Assembly: GCA_036397815.1 (NCBI GenBank) | Contig: DASWIE010000103.1 | Location: forward strand, 1 to 20,791 | From: DASQFY01 sp036397815 | GTDB taxonomy: Bacteria > Chloroflexota > Limnocylindria > QHBO01 | Direction of reading: 5' to 3' | DNA length: 20,791 bases | In this document: in pieces, positions 1 to 8,897 of the stretch | Layout: each line of letters begins with the position of its first letter | Position numbering within the stretch: position 1 is the stretch's first letter | Translations under genes and position numbers: made by a program | The notes under the pieces: model-generated | Databases searched by the model: none | The model's input: only the letters and a program-made list of their open reading frames with translations | What the model was told of the DNA's origin: nothing

Positions 1-1
1 A

Positions 2-847
2 CCCGGACCGCTGACCACTCGCAGCAAGGCTCGCCCGCGGCGGCGCGGCCCGAGCCCGCAGAAGCTTGCCGCCGATCGACGCCGCCGACGGCAGCTGGTC
101 GCGGTCGCGCTCGAGCGTCTTGGCGAGCGCTACGACCACCCAACCTGGGCCGGCCCTCGGCTCGACGCGGTCAGCGAGCTGGTGCTCACGATCCTGTCGC
201 AGAACACGGCCGACACCAACTCGTTCCGGGCCTTTACCGCGCTGCGCGCCCGCTACGCCTCCTGGGACGAGGTGCTGGCCGCCCCGACCGACGAGCTGAT
301 CGAGGTGATCCGGCCGGGCGGCCTGGCGCCGACCAAGGCGCCGCGCATCCAGCACGTCCTGGCCGAGGTGAAGGACGCCACCGACGGCACCTGGGACCTC
401 TCGTTCCTGGCCAGCATGCCCCTGGGCGAGGCGCGCGACTGGCTGGACGCGCTGCCGGGGATCGGGCGCAAGACCGCGGCCATCGTGCTGCTCTTCAACT
501 TCGGGCGCCCGGCGCTGCCGGTCGACACGCACGTCCACCGGGTCGCCACCCGGCTCGGGATGCTGCCGCCGCGCACCCCGCTCGAGCGGGCGCATGACCT
601 ATTGGAGGAGGTGCTCCAGCCGGACGAGGTGTACCCCTTCCATGTCGAGCTCATTCGCCATGGGCGTGACACCTGCCGTGCACCGCGACCGATCTGCGGC
701 CTGTGTCCGCTGACCGATGTCTGCGCCTACTTCGCCCAGGCGCAACGTGGCCGCCTGCCGATCGCGCCGGTGCCCAAGCCGGCTCCGCCCGGCGCCGAGC
801 CTCGCTTCCACCACGAGCTGATCCACGGCTGGGCGCCGCCGGAGTAG
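2..847 (+). CDS. nth: Endonuclease III-like DNA glycosylase/AP lyase (5' end outside window)
   Basis: Base-excision repair enzyme that removes oxidised pyrimidines and nicks the abasic site. The frame is open from base 2 with no ATG, GTG or TTG before the GTG at 182. Starting at 182 would cut the first core helix (DAVSELVLTILSQNTADTNS), so the true start probably lies left of the window. The helix-hairpin-helix LPGIGRKTAAIVL holds the catalytic Lys (codon 470-472), and VDTHVHRV holds the catalytic Asp (codon 524-526). A C-x6-C-x2-C-x5-C iron-sulfur loop (CRAPRPICGLCPLTDVC) follows, as in classical Nth. The visible N-terminal stretch is Arg-rich and longer than in E. coli Nth. A C-terminal tail of about 35 residues after the cluster has no family counterpart that I recognise. 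The family call is firm. The exact substrate range is inferred. Confidence 0.9.
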   Translation, partial: PGPLTTRSKARPRRRGPSPQKLAADRRRRRQLVAVALERLGERYDHPTWAGPRLDAVSELVLTILSQNTADTNSFRAFTALRARYASWDEVLAAPTDELIEVIRPGGLAPTKAPRIQHVLAEVKDATDGTWDLSFLASMPLGEARDWLDALPGIGRKTAAIVLLFNFGRPALPVDTHVHRVATRLGMLPPRTPLERAHDLLEEVLQPDEVYPFHVELIRHGRDTCRAPRPICGLCPLTDVCAYFAQAQRGRLPIAPVPKPAPPGAEPRFHHELIHGWAPPE

Positions 848-886
848 CCGCCGGCGTGGCACGCCGCACGCAGGGGTGAGCCCGCC

Positions 887-1810
887 ATGAATGCTCGTGT
901 CGTCGCGGTGCTCGTCACCGTCCTGCTGATCGTGGCGGCCGTGCTGGCCGTCGTGCTGTTGTCGCAGCGCCAGGCACCGGCGGACTCGCCGAGCCCCAGT
1001 CTCAGCCTGTCACCGAGCCCAACGGCAAGCTTGAACGGAGCGCTGCTGGGAAGTCGCCTCACGGTGCTGGTCATCGGTCTGGACAGCTCGGAATCCCGAC
1101 GCGAGCAGGGAATGGGCGCCAACAGCGACACGATCATGCTGACCACCGTGAGCGCGGACCAGTCGGAGGTGACGCTCATCAGCCTGCCGCGTGACACGGT
1201 CGACATCCCGATGCCGGACGGCACGACCTGGTCGAGCAAGGTGAACGCCATCTACGACCAGCTGGGCGTGGACGCCCTGGTCGATGCAGTCGCCACGCTG
1301 TTCGACGTGCCGATCGACGGCTACGTGCAGATCGACATGGACGACCTGGTGGCGCTGGTCGATGCCGTCGACGGGGTGGAGGTCAACCCGCCGGATGCGC
1401 TGGACGATCCGATCGTGAACCTGCACCTGGAGCCCGGCCGGCAGACGCTCGACGAACCGACCGCGCTGGCCTACGTCCGGACCCGGGTCGACACCGACTA
1501 CGGGCGAGCGGCCCGTCAGCAGGAGGTGCTGCTGGATCTCGCGGCGCGACTGGTCTCACCCGAGACCGATGTCGACGTCGCGGCGCTGCTCGACGGGCTC
1601 AACTCGTTCGAGACCGATCTGCCGCTCGACGAACTGCCGACCCTGCTCGAGATCGCGCGCCGCGCGCAGTCGGCGACCGTCACCCGCGAGGTGCTGCAGC
1701 CGACCGAGTTCATCACCTTCGAGGGCGACGCCGGCGACGGCCGCGGCTACATCCTCATCCCCGATGTCGAGGCGATTCGCGCCCTCGCGGCCCGGACCAT
1801 CGGGGACTAG
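887..1810 (+). CDS. LytR-CpsA-Psr (LCP) family cell-wall protein
   Basis: Membrane-anchored enzyme of the LCP family. Members transfer undecaprenyl-linked glycopolymers to peptidoglycan, or in some cases act as pyrophosphatases. It has 307 residues with one N-terminal membrane helix (about 4-26), then a Ser/Pro-rich spacer (31-49), then the LCP domain from about residue 56. Hallmarks are NSDTIML (Asp81), SLPRD (Arg102-Asp103) and the basic pocket TALAYVRTR...DYGRAARQQEVL (Arg198, Arg200, Arg207, Arg210), which binds the polyprenyl pyrophosphate. The start is the ATG at 887, preceded by a purine-rich CAGGGGTGAG at 871-880. It lies 39 nt after the nth-like gene on the same strand, so cotranscription is possible. 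No LytR_C domain is visible after the LCP domain, only a helical tail. The acceptor polymer cannot be told from the sequence. Confidence 0.9.
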   Translation: MNARVVAVLVTVLLIVAAVLAVVLLSQRQAPADSPSPSLSLSPSPTASLNGALLGSRLTVLVIGLDSSESRREQGMGANSDTIMLTTVSADQSEVTLISLPRDTVDIPMPDGTTWSSKVNAIYDQLGVDALVDAVATLFDVPIDGYVQIDMDDLVALVDAVDGVEVNPPDALDDPIVNLHLEPGRQTLDEPTALAYVRTRVDTDYGRAARQQEVLLDLAARLVSPETDVDVAALLDGLNSFETDLPLDELPTLLEIARRAQSATVTREVLQPTEFITFEGDAGDGRGYILIPDVEAIRALAARTIGD

Positions 1811-1849
1811 CGCAGGGTCCGGCCGCTTCCTTGTCACGCGATCGCTGGG

Positions 1850-1957
1850 GTGATCGGATCGGCCAAGTTTGTAGCGGATTTGGCGTCTCGTTGGCCGCGG
1901 TGAACGCGTAGCGAGCCGACCGGCCAGGATCGGCCGTTAACTTGGCCGTTGTGATCG
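1850..1957. repeat. Inverted repeat with short flanking direct repeats
   Basis: CGGCCAAGTT at 1860-1869 is perfectly inverted as AACTTGGCCG at 1939-1948. GTGATCG occurs just outside on each side, at 1850-1856 and 1951-1957. Inside, CTCG (1887-1890) can pair with CGAG (1912-1915), and CGCG (1896-1899) with CGCG (1905-1908) around a GTGAA loop, so an RNA copy would be a nested hairpin. There is no U-tract, so it is not a classical intrinsic terminator. The function is unknown. Confidence 0.45.
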
Positions 1958-1998
1958 CGGCGTGATCAAGCCCGCAGGTGGGAGTGCTGTCGACGCGA

Positions 1999-2007
1999 TG
2001 GTAGAAT
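1999..2007 (+). promoter_or_regulatory. Extended -10 element for tRNA-Thr
   Basis: TGG followed by TAGAAT (2002-2007) matches the TGn-TATAAT extended -10 pattern. It sits 17 nt before the mature tRNA 5' end, which allows a short 5' leader for RNase P. No convincing -35 hexamer is seen at 16-18 nt upstream, which is common for extended -10 promoters. Confidence 0.5.
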
Positions 2008-2024
2008 CCGCCCTCGCGGATCGG

Positions 2025-2099
2025 GCCGAAGTAGCTCAGGGGTAGAGCAACGGTTTCGTAAACCGTCGGTCGTGGGTTCGAATCCCACCTTCGGCTCCA
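2025..2099 (+). tRNA. tRNA-Thr (anticodon CGT)
   Basis: A full cloverleaf can be drawn. The acceptor GCCGAAG (2025-2031) pairs with CTTCGGC (2089-2095). The D-stem is GCTC/GAGC. The anticodon stem is ACGGT/ACCGT around the loop TTCGTAA, giving anticodon CGT, which reads ACG (Thr). The T-stem GTGGG/CCCAC carries the TTCGAAT loop. The discriminator is T, and CCA is encoded (2097-2099). It stands alone between two convergent protein genes. Confidence 0.96.
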
Positions 2100-2147
2100 C
2101 TCAAGTCCGATCCCGGGCGCGGCCCCTGAGCTCTGCCCTCCGGTGCA

Positions 2148-5135
2148 CTACCGGTCCACCAGGCCGACGCGGTGGGCGACAGCAGCGGCTTCCAGCCGAC
2201 CTGCCACATCAAGCTTGCCGAGGATGCTGGAGACGTGGTGGCCAGCCGTCTTCTCGGTGATGAATAGCTCCCCGGCTATCTCCCGATTGGTTCGCCCGTC
2301 TACGAGGAGGCGCAGGACTTCCAGTTCTCGCCGGGTCAGCCCGAATCGCCGCACGGGCTCCTCCACTTCGCCGGTACGCGATCCGGTGAGCTCCAGGCCG
2401 GCACGGTCGGCGACCTGAGCGATCGCCGCGCGCAACGGCTCGGCTCCCAGCTCGAGAGCGATCTCGCTGGCCTCGCGCAGGGGGCTGCGAGCTGCTGCCT
2501 TGCCGTGCCTCAGCGCGAGGATCGCCTCGCCCTGGCGCCAGCGCGCGTACGCGAACGGATACCGCAACCGCAGGCCGGCGAGTGCCTCGGCTGCCGTGTT
2601 CCACGCGTCCGGGTCGGCCGTTTCGCCCAGGCGGGTAGCTTCTGCCTCGCACAGGCGCAGGTACGGCACGGAAAGCGAGGTATGTGCCGGCCATCGGGAG
2701 GCAATCTGGGCGTGTGCATCCGCCATTAGGGACAGATAGCGCCGTCCTTGGCGACGGAGCTCCGCCGCCGGCTCCGGCTCGTTCCCATCCCGTCTGACCG
2801 TGAGCCTATCCGCCGCCGCTCGTACGCCGAGCGCGTACAGCGGGCCGATCCGGGAGATGTTCGCGCCAATCGGCGGTTCGGCCCGTCCAACGCCCTCAGC
2901 GATTACCCGGGCGGCGGCGGGCTCTCCCGTCCACAGCGCCAGTTCCGCCCGCGCTTCCGTATACGGCGCAATGTCCTGGGTGTCGATGGCGCCCTCCAGC
3001 AAATCTCGGGCGCGATCCAGTCCCGACCGCGCCAGCTCAAACGCGCCGCTTCCCACCTGCAGGAACGCACCGAAGAGGAGAATCTCAAGTTCATCCTTGC
3101 CGTCCGCCGGATGTAACCGCGCGCTGTCGAGCAGGCGTGCCGACTCTGCCCATCGTCCGCATCGGTAGGCAGCCCATGCGCCATACGTCAGCGCCCCGAT
3201 CCCATAGACCGCGGTCAGGCCATGGCCGTGGCTGTAGTCGAACGCTTCCTGCACCAGGCCAATGGCATCGTCGAAGCGCGCGCTGACCTTCAGGGTGTCG
3301 AGTAGGTTCACATATGCTCGCGCCGCGTCTTCGGCGCTACCGATCTCCCGAGCGATAGCCAGCGATTCCCGAAGCATGGCCAGCCCTCGATCGACATCGC
3401 CCAGATAGGCGACATCCTGGCCGAGCGTGTTTAGCGCGTGCGCCTCCACATCGCGAGCGCCTGCCACGCGTGCGGCCGCCAACGCTTCTTCGCACAGTGG
3501 TACCGAATCCTCGAAGCGGGCGAGGATCATCAGAATCTGGCCGAGACTGGCGGTTACCCGCGCTCGTGCGGTGGTCGGCGGGTGAGCCGGCACCAGCCGC
3601 ATCGCCTCCAAATAGGCTGCCCTCGCGCCGGCGCCATCGCCATTGATCCATCGGTAGCGGCCGAGCCGCTCGTGCAGGAGGCCGGCGCGCACCGCATCGA
3701 CCGCGGGATCCACCAGCGTGATCGCCTCCACGATATGCTCGATCGCCCTCGCGGAGGACTGGCCGGATTCCGCCCGGGCGGCGCGTTCGAGCAGATCGAC
3801 GCGGTCGAGCCCGGTCTCTGCCACGGCGCTCGGTGCGAGGCTCCACAGGCGTAGAGCTCGCTCGTACTGCAGCGCCGCCTCAGATGGCGCGTACGCCTCG
3901 TCCGCGGCGATGCCCGCCCGGAGCGATGCACGTAGGGCCCGATCGGCGTCTCCCGCCTCCGACCAGTGCCGAGCCAGCTCCGTCAGCAGGCCTAGGTCCG
4001 GGACATCTCGTAGCTGGGCCTCCAGAGAACGGGCGCACGCTTCGTGGAGCCGCGCCCGCTCAACCGGTAGCAGCTGTCCATACACCACCTCCTGCAGGAG
4101 GGCGTGGCGGAACTCAAGGGTCTCGGTTCCGCCTCGCTTCCGACGGAAGAGGAATTTTCGTTCGAGGAGCTCGTGGAGCGACTGGCGGACGGTCCCTTCG
4201 TCTTGCTCGGCCACGGCGACCAGCAGTTGCTCCGTGGTTTGGCCACCTGTGACCGAGGCGATGCGGAGCAGAGCACGGCCTGCGTCGGAAACGCCGCCAA
4301 TTCGGGCCAGGAGCACCCGTTCGAGCGTCTCGGGCATTCCGTGACCGCCGGCCTCGGCCGCCACGAGCTCCTCGGCGTGGAATGCGTTTCCGTCAGAGAG
4401 CCGGTAGATTCGCTCGACCAGGTCACCGCTCGCCGGCGAGCCCAGGATCCCATGCAGCTGATCTGCGAGTTCGGCTCGGTTGAACGAGCCCAGGTCAAAG
4501 AGCTCCACCCGTCCGGAGCGCTCGAACTCGGCCAGCAGGTCGCCGAGCGACGCGCTTGGGCTCGGCTCGTCGGTCCGGTAGGTTGCCACGAGCACGACCG
4601 CAGCCGCGCGCAGGTTGCGCGCCAGGAAACGGAGCAGGTCGAGTGTGGATCGATCGGCCCAATGGATGTCCTCGATCACCATGAGCGCCGGGTTGTGCGC
4701 CGAAAGGCGCGTAAGGATGCCGAGCAGGTGTTCGAAGAGCCGCGACTGGGTAGTCGCCTGCGCTGCCGGGGAATGGCGCAGGCCGACACCGGTATCCGGG
4801 AGGATGAGGCCGATCGCCTCGCTCGCTGGCCCGATGACCTCATCCAGCTGGGTGGGCGACAGCGCGCTGACGAGGGTGCGCATCGCCTCGACGAAGGGCG
4901 CAAGCGGCGCTGCGTCCTCGCTGACGTTTAGGCAACCGCCAACCAGCACGGTGTGACCGGATGCCCGAGCGACCTTCGCCGCCTCCTCGACGAGGCGCGT
5001 CTTGCCGACTCCGGCCTCACCACCGATGAGGAGGACCCGCGGTTCCGCAGATCGCGACTGCGTCATGGCCGAGTGCAACCGGTCCAGCTCGCTCCGGCGG
5101 CCGATGAATCTGCCACTGGAGACGCGTGCCACCAC
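2148..5135 (-). CDS. Large AAA ATPase/LuxR-type transcriptional regulator (LAL/MalT-like architecture)
   Basis: A 995-residue STAND-type regulator. In the family, ligand or partner binding and ATP drive oligomerisation, which activates transcription through a C-terminal LuxR helix-turn-helix. The N-terminal ATPase shows Walker A GGEAGVGKT (38-46) and Walker B LMVIEDIHWAD (151-161). The middle (about 350-900) is Ala/Arg/Glu-rich helical sequence that looks like TPR-type repeats. The HTH occupies about 933-995 (LTRRELEVLRLLVDGRTNREIAGELFITEK). The frame stays open to a TTG at 5261, but I chose the GTG at 5135. It directly precedes the family's usual SGRFIGRRSELDRL opening, and a good promoter (TTGTCG-17-GATAAT) ends 6 nt before it; starting at 5261 would place that promoter inside the gene. 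It is divergent from a 61-residue membrane protein. Inducer and targets are unknown. Confidence 0.88.
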   Translation of the reverse strand: MVARVSSGRFIGRRSELDRLHSAMTQSRSAEPRVLLIGGEAGVGKTRLVEEAAKVARASGHTVLVGGCLNVSEDAAPLAPFVEAMRTLVSALSPTQLDEVIGPASEAIGLILPDTGVGLRHSPAAQATTQSRLFEHLLGILTRLSAHNPALMVIEDIHWADRSTLDLLRFLARNLRAAAVVLVATYRTDEPSPSASLGDLLAEFERSGRVELFDLGSFNRAELADQLHGILGSPASGDLVERIYRLSDGNAFHAEELVAAEAGGHGMPETLERVLLARIGGVSDAGRALLRIASVTGGQTTEQLLVAVAEQDEGTVRQSLHELLERKFLFRRKRGGTETLEFRHALLQEVVYGQLLPVERARLHEACARSLEAQLRDVPDLGLLTELARHWSEAGDADRALRASLRAGIAADEAYAPSEAALQYERALRLWSLAPSAVAETGLDRVDLLERAARAESGQSSARAIEHIVEAITLVDPAVDAVRAGLLHERLGRYRWINGDGAGARAAYLEAMRLVPAHPPTTARARVTASLGQILMILARFEDSVPLCEEALAAARVAGARDVEAHALNTLGQDVAYLGDVDRGLAMLRESLAIAREIGSAEDAARAYVNLLDTLKVSARFDDAIGLVQEAFDYSHGHGLTAVYGIGALTYGAWAAYRCGRWAESARLLDSARLHPADGKDELEILLFGAFLQVGSGAFELARSGLDRARDLLEGAIDTQDIAPYTEARAELALWTGEPAAARVIAEGVGRAEPPIGANISRIGPLYALGVRAAADRLTVRRDGNEPEPAAELRRQGRRYLSLMADAHAQIASRWPAHTSLSVPYLRLCEAEATRLGETADPDAWNTAAEALAGLRLRYPFAYARWRQGEAILALRHGKAAARSPLREASEIALELGAEPLRAAIAQVADRAGLELTGSRTGEVEEPVRRFGLTRRELEVLRLLVDGRTNREIAGELFITEKTAGHHVSSILGKLDVAGRLEAAAVAHRVGLVDR

Positions 5136-5141
5136 CCGGGG

Positions 5142-5170
5142 ATTATCGGTACACCGGATGGACCCGACAA
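5142..5170 (-). promoter_or_regulatory. Promoter of the AAA/LuxR regulator (probably leaderless)
   Basis: Reading the minus strand, TTGTCG (5170-5165) is followed by a 17-nt spacer and then GATAAT (5147-5142), giving 4/6 and 5/6 matches to sigma-70 consensus. The GTG start codon at 5135 lies only 6 nt after the -10, so transcription would begin at or next to the start codon. Confidence 0.6.
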
Positions 5171-5290
5171 CAACGCGCGAATCGAAGGATAGGGATCCAC
5201 GCACCGTCGAATTTGGGGAATCCTCCCGATGCCCGGAGTGGTGGCTGAGGCGCACGTTCAACGTCGATCGACGAGCCGCAGGAGAAAGGC

Positions 5291-5295
5291 AGGAG
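5291..5295 (+). promoter_or_regulatory. Shine-Dalgarno site that sets the start of the 61-residue protein
   Basis: AGGAG lies 6 nt before the GTG at 5302, close to ideal spacing. This favours 5302 over earlier in-frame starts for the short membrane protein. Confidence 0.6.
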
Positions 5296-5301
5296 CTCGA
5301 C

Positions 5302-5487
5302 GTGAATGACTACTACGCCACCATCATCCACGAGGAGCGTATGGCGACATTCCTTCAGGAGGCCGATGCTTCCAGGCGCGCCGCTGAGGCGCGAGGGGGA
5401 AGGATCACGCGCCAAATGACCCTGGTCGGCCTGGCGGCGCTCGTCGCCATCATGGCGGCGCTTGCGCTGAGCGTTCCGTCGGCCTAG
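5302..5487 (+). CDS. Small single-pass membrane protein, function unknown
   Basis: A 61-residue protein starting at GTG 5302 behind a clear AGGAG. Residues 1-38 are charged and helical (NDYYATIIHEERMATFLQEA). Residues 40-58 form one hydrophobic helix (TLVGLAALVAIMAALALSV), followed by a short tail ending SVPSA. The likely topology is N-terminus in the cytoplasm with a C-terminal anchor. I do not recognise the family. It is divergent from the large AAA/LuxR regulator across a 166-nt gap, so it is a plausible target or partner of that regulator. Its stop codon overlaps the stop of the convergent 160-residue gene inside the palindrome CCTAGG. It is short, but the start signal, amphipathic N-terminus and membrane helix make it believable. 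Confidence 0.6.
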   Translation: MNDYYATIIHEERMATFLQEADASRRAAEARGGRITRQMTLVGLAALVAIMAALALSVPSA

Positions 5488-5966
5488 GCCTCGACGAACT
5501 CGGCCCAGCGCAGGTTGACGATCACGACGTCGTAGCCATCCGCCTCACGGCTCTCCACCAGCCGCACCGTGGCCTCGGTGAGCGGCAGGAACGGATGGGT
5601 GGCCCGCAGGAAGACATCGCGCTCCTGGCCGGGCCGCAGGTGCGCGATCCCTCTGATCCGATAGCCCCCGATGTCGAGCGCCACCTCCTGCTGGTCCCGC
5701 GGCAGGCGCTGCTCCGGCGAGCTGACATGCGGCGGCGGAATCACGAATCGGATCCGGCTGGTTTCGAGCCGGACCCAGGCGCCCGGCCGGTCGCGGTCGG
5801 CGCCATCGGGCAGGAAGGTGAGCTCATCGGCTTGGAGGAGGTCGGTGAGACGTTGGCCCTCGGGCGTCACCCACCCGTCGATGACGTCCTCGTCGGTGAA
5901 GATCCGAATCGGCTCGAGCGGAGGTAGAGGAGGCGCCTCGTCACGCCTGGTGAAGGGCAAGCGCAT
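5484..5966 (-). CDS. Conserved-looking protein of unknown function, 160 residues
   Basis: A soluble acidic protein with no signal peptide or membrane helix. After a Pro-rich start (DEAPPLPPLEP) it reads as an alternating beta-rich domain. One segment is PIRIFTDEDVIDGWVTPEGQ (about 19-38) followed by RLTDLLQADELTFLPDGA. Another is residues 100-158, ending YDVVIVNLRWAEFVEA. The 'IDGWVTPEGQRLTDLL...TFLPD' pattern vaguely recalls small bacterial domains of the DUF6812 sort, but I cannot confirm it. GGGGAA lies 7 nt before the ATG at 5966. It is divergent from the C26 hydrolase at 6058 with a 91-nt shared upstream region, and convergent with the small membrane protein, sharing 4 nt. The coding call is good. 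The function is unknown. Confidence 0.75.
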   Translation of the reverse strand: MRLPFTRRDEAPPLPPLEPIRIFTDEDVIDGWVTPEGQRLTDLLQADELTFLPDGADRDRPGAWVRLETSRIRFVIPPPHVSSPEQRLPRDQQEVALDIGGYRIRGIAHLRPGQERDVFLRATHPFLPLTEATVRLVESREADGYDVVIVNLRWAEFVEA

Positions 5967-6045
5967 GGCTCGGTTCCCCAGATTGCGGCAGCTGAGGTAA
6001 CTCTACCCGCCTGACGGCAGGGTCCGCATCAGACAGAGCCACGAG

Positions 6046-6051
6046 TAAGAT
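6046..6051 (+). promoter_or_regulatory. -10-like element 6 nt before the C26 hydrolase start
   Basis: TAAGAT at 6046-6051 is followed by 6 nt and then the ATG at 6058. No Shine-Dalgarno site is present between them. This matches the spacing seen at 5142 and 8318 and suggests a leaderless transcript. No clear -35 was found. Confidence 0.4.
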
Positions 6052-6057
6052 CGTGCG

Positions 6058-6832
6058 ATGGCCGTCTCCGAGACCGATCGTCCCCGGATCGTGGTGACCG
6101 TCCAGAGTCCGGAGCGGGCGTGGGACGAGGAGGTGGCGTGGCGCAAGAACGACCGCTACTTCGAGGGCGTGCAGCGCGCCGGCGGTGAGCCGATCCCGCT
6201 GGATGAGACGAGCTCGGCCGAGGAGCGGAGCCGGGCGTTCGCGGCCATGGACGGCCTGCTGCTGAGCGGTGGAGCGGATCTCGACCCGGCGCTCTACGGC
6301 CAGTCAGCGCATCCGACCACGGCGGTCGAGCCGGCGCGGGACGCGCTCGAGCTTGATGCGTGGCGCGCGGCGCGGGAGCGGAACGTGCCGGTGCTCGGCA
6401 TCTGCCGCGGCTTCCAGGCGATCAACGTCTTCTCGGGCGGGTCGCTGCTGCAGGACCTGGAGGGCCACACCAGCCCCGCCTACCCGGCGCCGGAGGCCCA
6501 CTCGCACGCGTTGCGCCTCGATCCAGCCTGCCGCCTGGCGCGCATCCTCGGAGCGCCCGAGCCCGCGGCCGAGCTGGAGGTGAACACCTACCACCACCAG
6601 GCCGTGCGGCCATCCGACATGGCACCCGGCCTGCGCGCCGCGGGGGTCAGCCCGCACGAAGACGGGGAGCTGGTGGAGGCGCTCGAGACGGCCGATCCGG
6701 ACGCCTGGATCATCGGCGTGCAGAGCCATCCAGAGCGCACCGAGTTCACGCCTGCCGTATTCGAGCGGCTGTGGGCCGCCTTCATCGCAGCCGCGGCGGA
6801 GCGTCGCGGCCGGCTGTCGCGCTCAGTAGACC

Positions 6833-6840
<8 letters not shown>
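6058..6840 (+). CDS. Class I glutamine amidotransferase-like hydrolase, peptidase C26 (gamma-glutamyl-GABA hydrolase-like)
   Basis: A 260-residue cytoplasmic hydrolase that would cleave gamma-glutamyl amides, as PuuD does with gamma-glutamyl-GABA. The nucleophile elbow is VLGICRGFQAINV (Cys116), and the catalytic His/Glu lie in VQSHPERTEF (His224, Glu226). The oxyanion-side motif DGLLLSGGADLDPALYG (65-81) and the NTYHHQAV segment (176-183) are typical of the family. The domain covers nearly the whole chain, so it is a stand-alone enzyme and not an amidotransferase subunit. The start is ATG 6058, with TAAGAT 6 nt upstream and no SD. It converges with an aldehyde dehydrogenase of the aminobutyraldehyde type and overlaps it by 8 nt, which supports a polyamine/GABA role. 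Other gamma-glutamyl substrates remain possible. Confidence 0.88.
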
Positions 6841-8311
<1,471 letters not shown>

Positions 8312-8317
8312 CGGTTC

Positions 8318-8323
8318 ATTCTA
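8318..8323 (-). promoter_or_regulatory. -10-like element 6 nt before the aldehyde dehydrogenase start
   Basis: On the minus strand TAGAAT (8323-8318) precedes the ATG at 8311 by 6 nt. The weak -35 candidate at 17 nt is CAGGCA (3/6). No ribosome binding site can fit in the remaining leader. Confidence 0.45.
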
Positions 8324-8349
8324 GGACGAGTTGCAGCGCGTGCCTGATC

Positions 8350-8498
8350 GCCACTCACGGTAGCCCTACGACCGCCGAGAGCCGTGCAGGAGGCGCTCCA
8401 GGCGTCAGACGGCTGCTCCCGGCAGCGGCACGACCGTCGAAGGGGATTCAGCGGCGTCCTTTGGGGCGGCGGGCGGTCGTAAGGCCACTCAGAGTAGC
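8350..8498. repeat. MITE-like layout: inverted repeat flanked by a near-perfect direct repeat
   Basis: GCCACTCACGGTAGC (8350-8364) recurs in the same orientation as GCCACTCAGAGTAGC (8484-8498), 13 of 15 identical. Directly inside these lie CCCTACGACCGCC (8364-8376) and its inverse GGCGGTCGTAAGG (8472-8484), 12 of 13 complementary. A third partial copy GCCACTCC follows at 8500-8507. The 95-nt core has no coding frame that I believe. This direct-inverted...inverted-direct order is what a small non-autonomous transposon with its target duplication looks like. The imperfect 15-bp duplication is unusually long, so chance or a regulatory array is also possible. It fills most of the 226-nt gap between the aldehyde dehydrogenase and YbjQ genes. 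Confidence 0.4.
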
Positions 8499-8524
8499 GG
8501 CCACTCCAGCGGACCGCGTTGCGC

Positions 8525-8530
8525 GATACT
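8525..8530 (+). promoter_or_regulatory. -10-like element before the YbjQ-family gene
   Basis: GATACT (8525-8530) is followed by 7 nt and then the ATG at 8538. The 7-nt gap GACGAGC could hold at most a weak SD (GAG). This is another candidate leaderless start. Confidence 0.35.
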
Positions 8531-8537
8531 GACGAGC

Positions 8538-8885
8538 ATGATCGTCGTGACGACTCCCTACCTTGGCGGCCACCGGGTGACGGTGATGAAGGGCCAGGTC
8601 TTCGGGCTGGTGGTCCGCAGCCGAGGGTTCTCGGGCAACCTGGCGGCCTTCTTCCGGTCACTCGTTGGTGGCGAGATCCGCGAGTACACCGAGCTGCTGG
8701 AGGACACGCGCCGCCAGGCGCTGGATCGCATGGTCCACAACGCCACGCTGATGGGCGCCAACGCGGTGCTGAGCATGCGCTTCGACAGCTCGTCGCTGGG
8801 CAGCACCATGTCCGAGATCGTCGCCTACGGCACGGCGGTCGTGGTCGAGCCCGACGCCGCCGCGCCCACCTCGCCGCTCGACTGA
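8538..8885 (+). CDS. YbjQ/UPF0145 family protein
   Basis: A 115-residue protein matching the YbjQ (DUF74) family throughout, a small beta/alpha domain that forms pentamers in solved structures and whose function is still unclear. Visible hallmarks are VTTPYLGGHRVTVMKGQVFGLVVRSRG at the start, the central EYTELLEDTRRQALDRMVHNATLMGANAVLSMRFD and the end EIVAYGTAVVVE. The GANAV...F segment is the best conserved part of the family. The C-terminal tail (about 105-115) is Ala/Pro-rich and specific to this protein. The start is ATG 8538. A separate small membrane protein follows after 12 nt on the same strand, so the two are probably cotranscribed. Confidence 0.9.
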   Translation: MIVVTTPYLGGHRVTVMKGQVFGLVVRSRGFSGNLAAFFRSLVGGEIREYTELLEDTRRQALDRMVHNATLMGANAVLSMRFDSSSLGSTMSEIVAYGTAVVVEPDAAAPTSPLD

Positions 8886-8897
8886 GGGCCAGGCGTC

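Noticed and set aside
2025..2099. tRNA-Thr as an integration site (att) for an island
   Set aside because: No integrase gene and no repeated copy of the tRNA 3' end in the window.
2100..2147. Terminator after tRNA-Thr
   Set aside because: CTCA...TGAG and GC-rich words are present, but there is no stable hairpin followed by Ts.
4104..4931. 275-codon plus-strand frame within the AAA/LuxR gene
   Set aside because: Antisense to the Walker B/ATPase region, with composition typical of a shadow frame.
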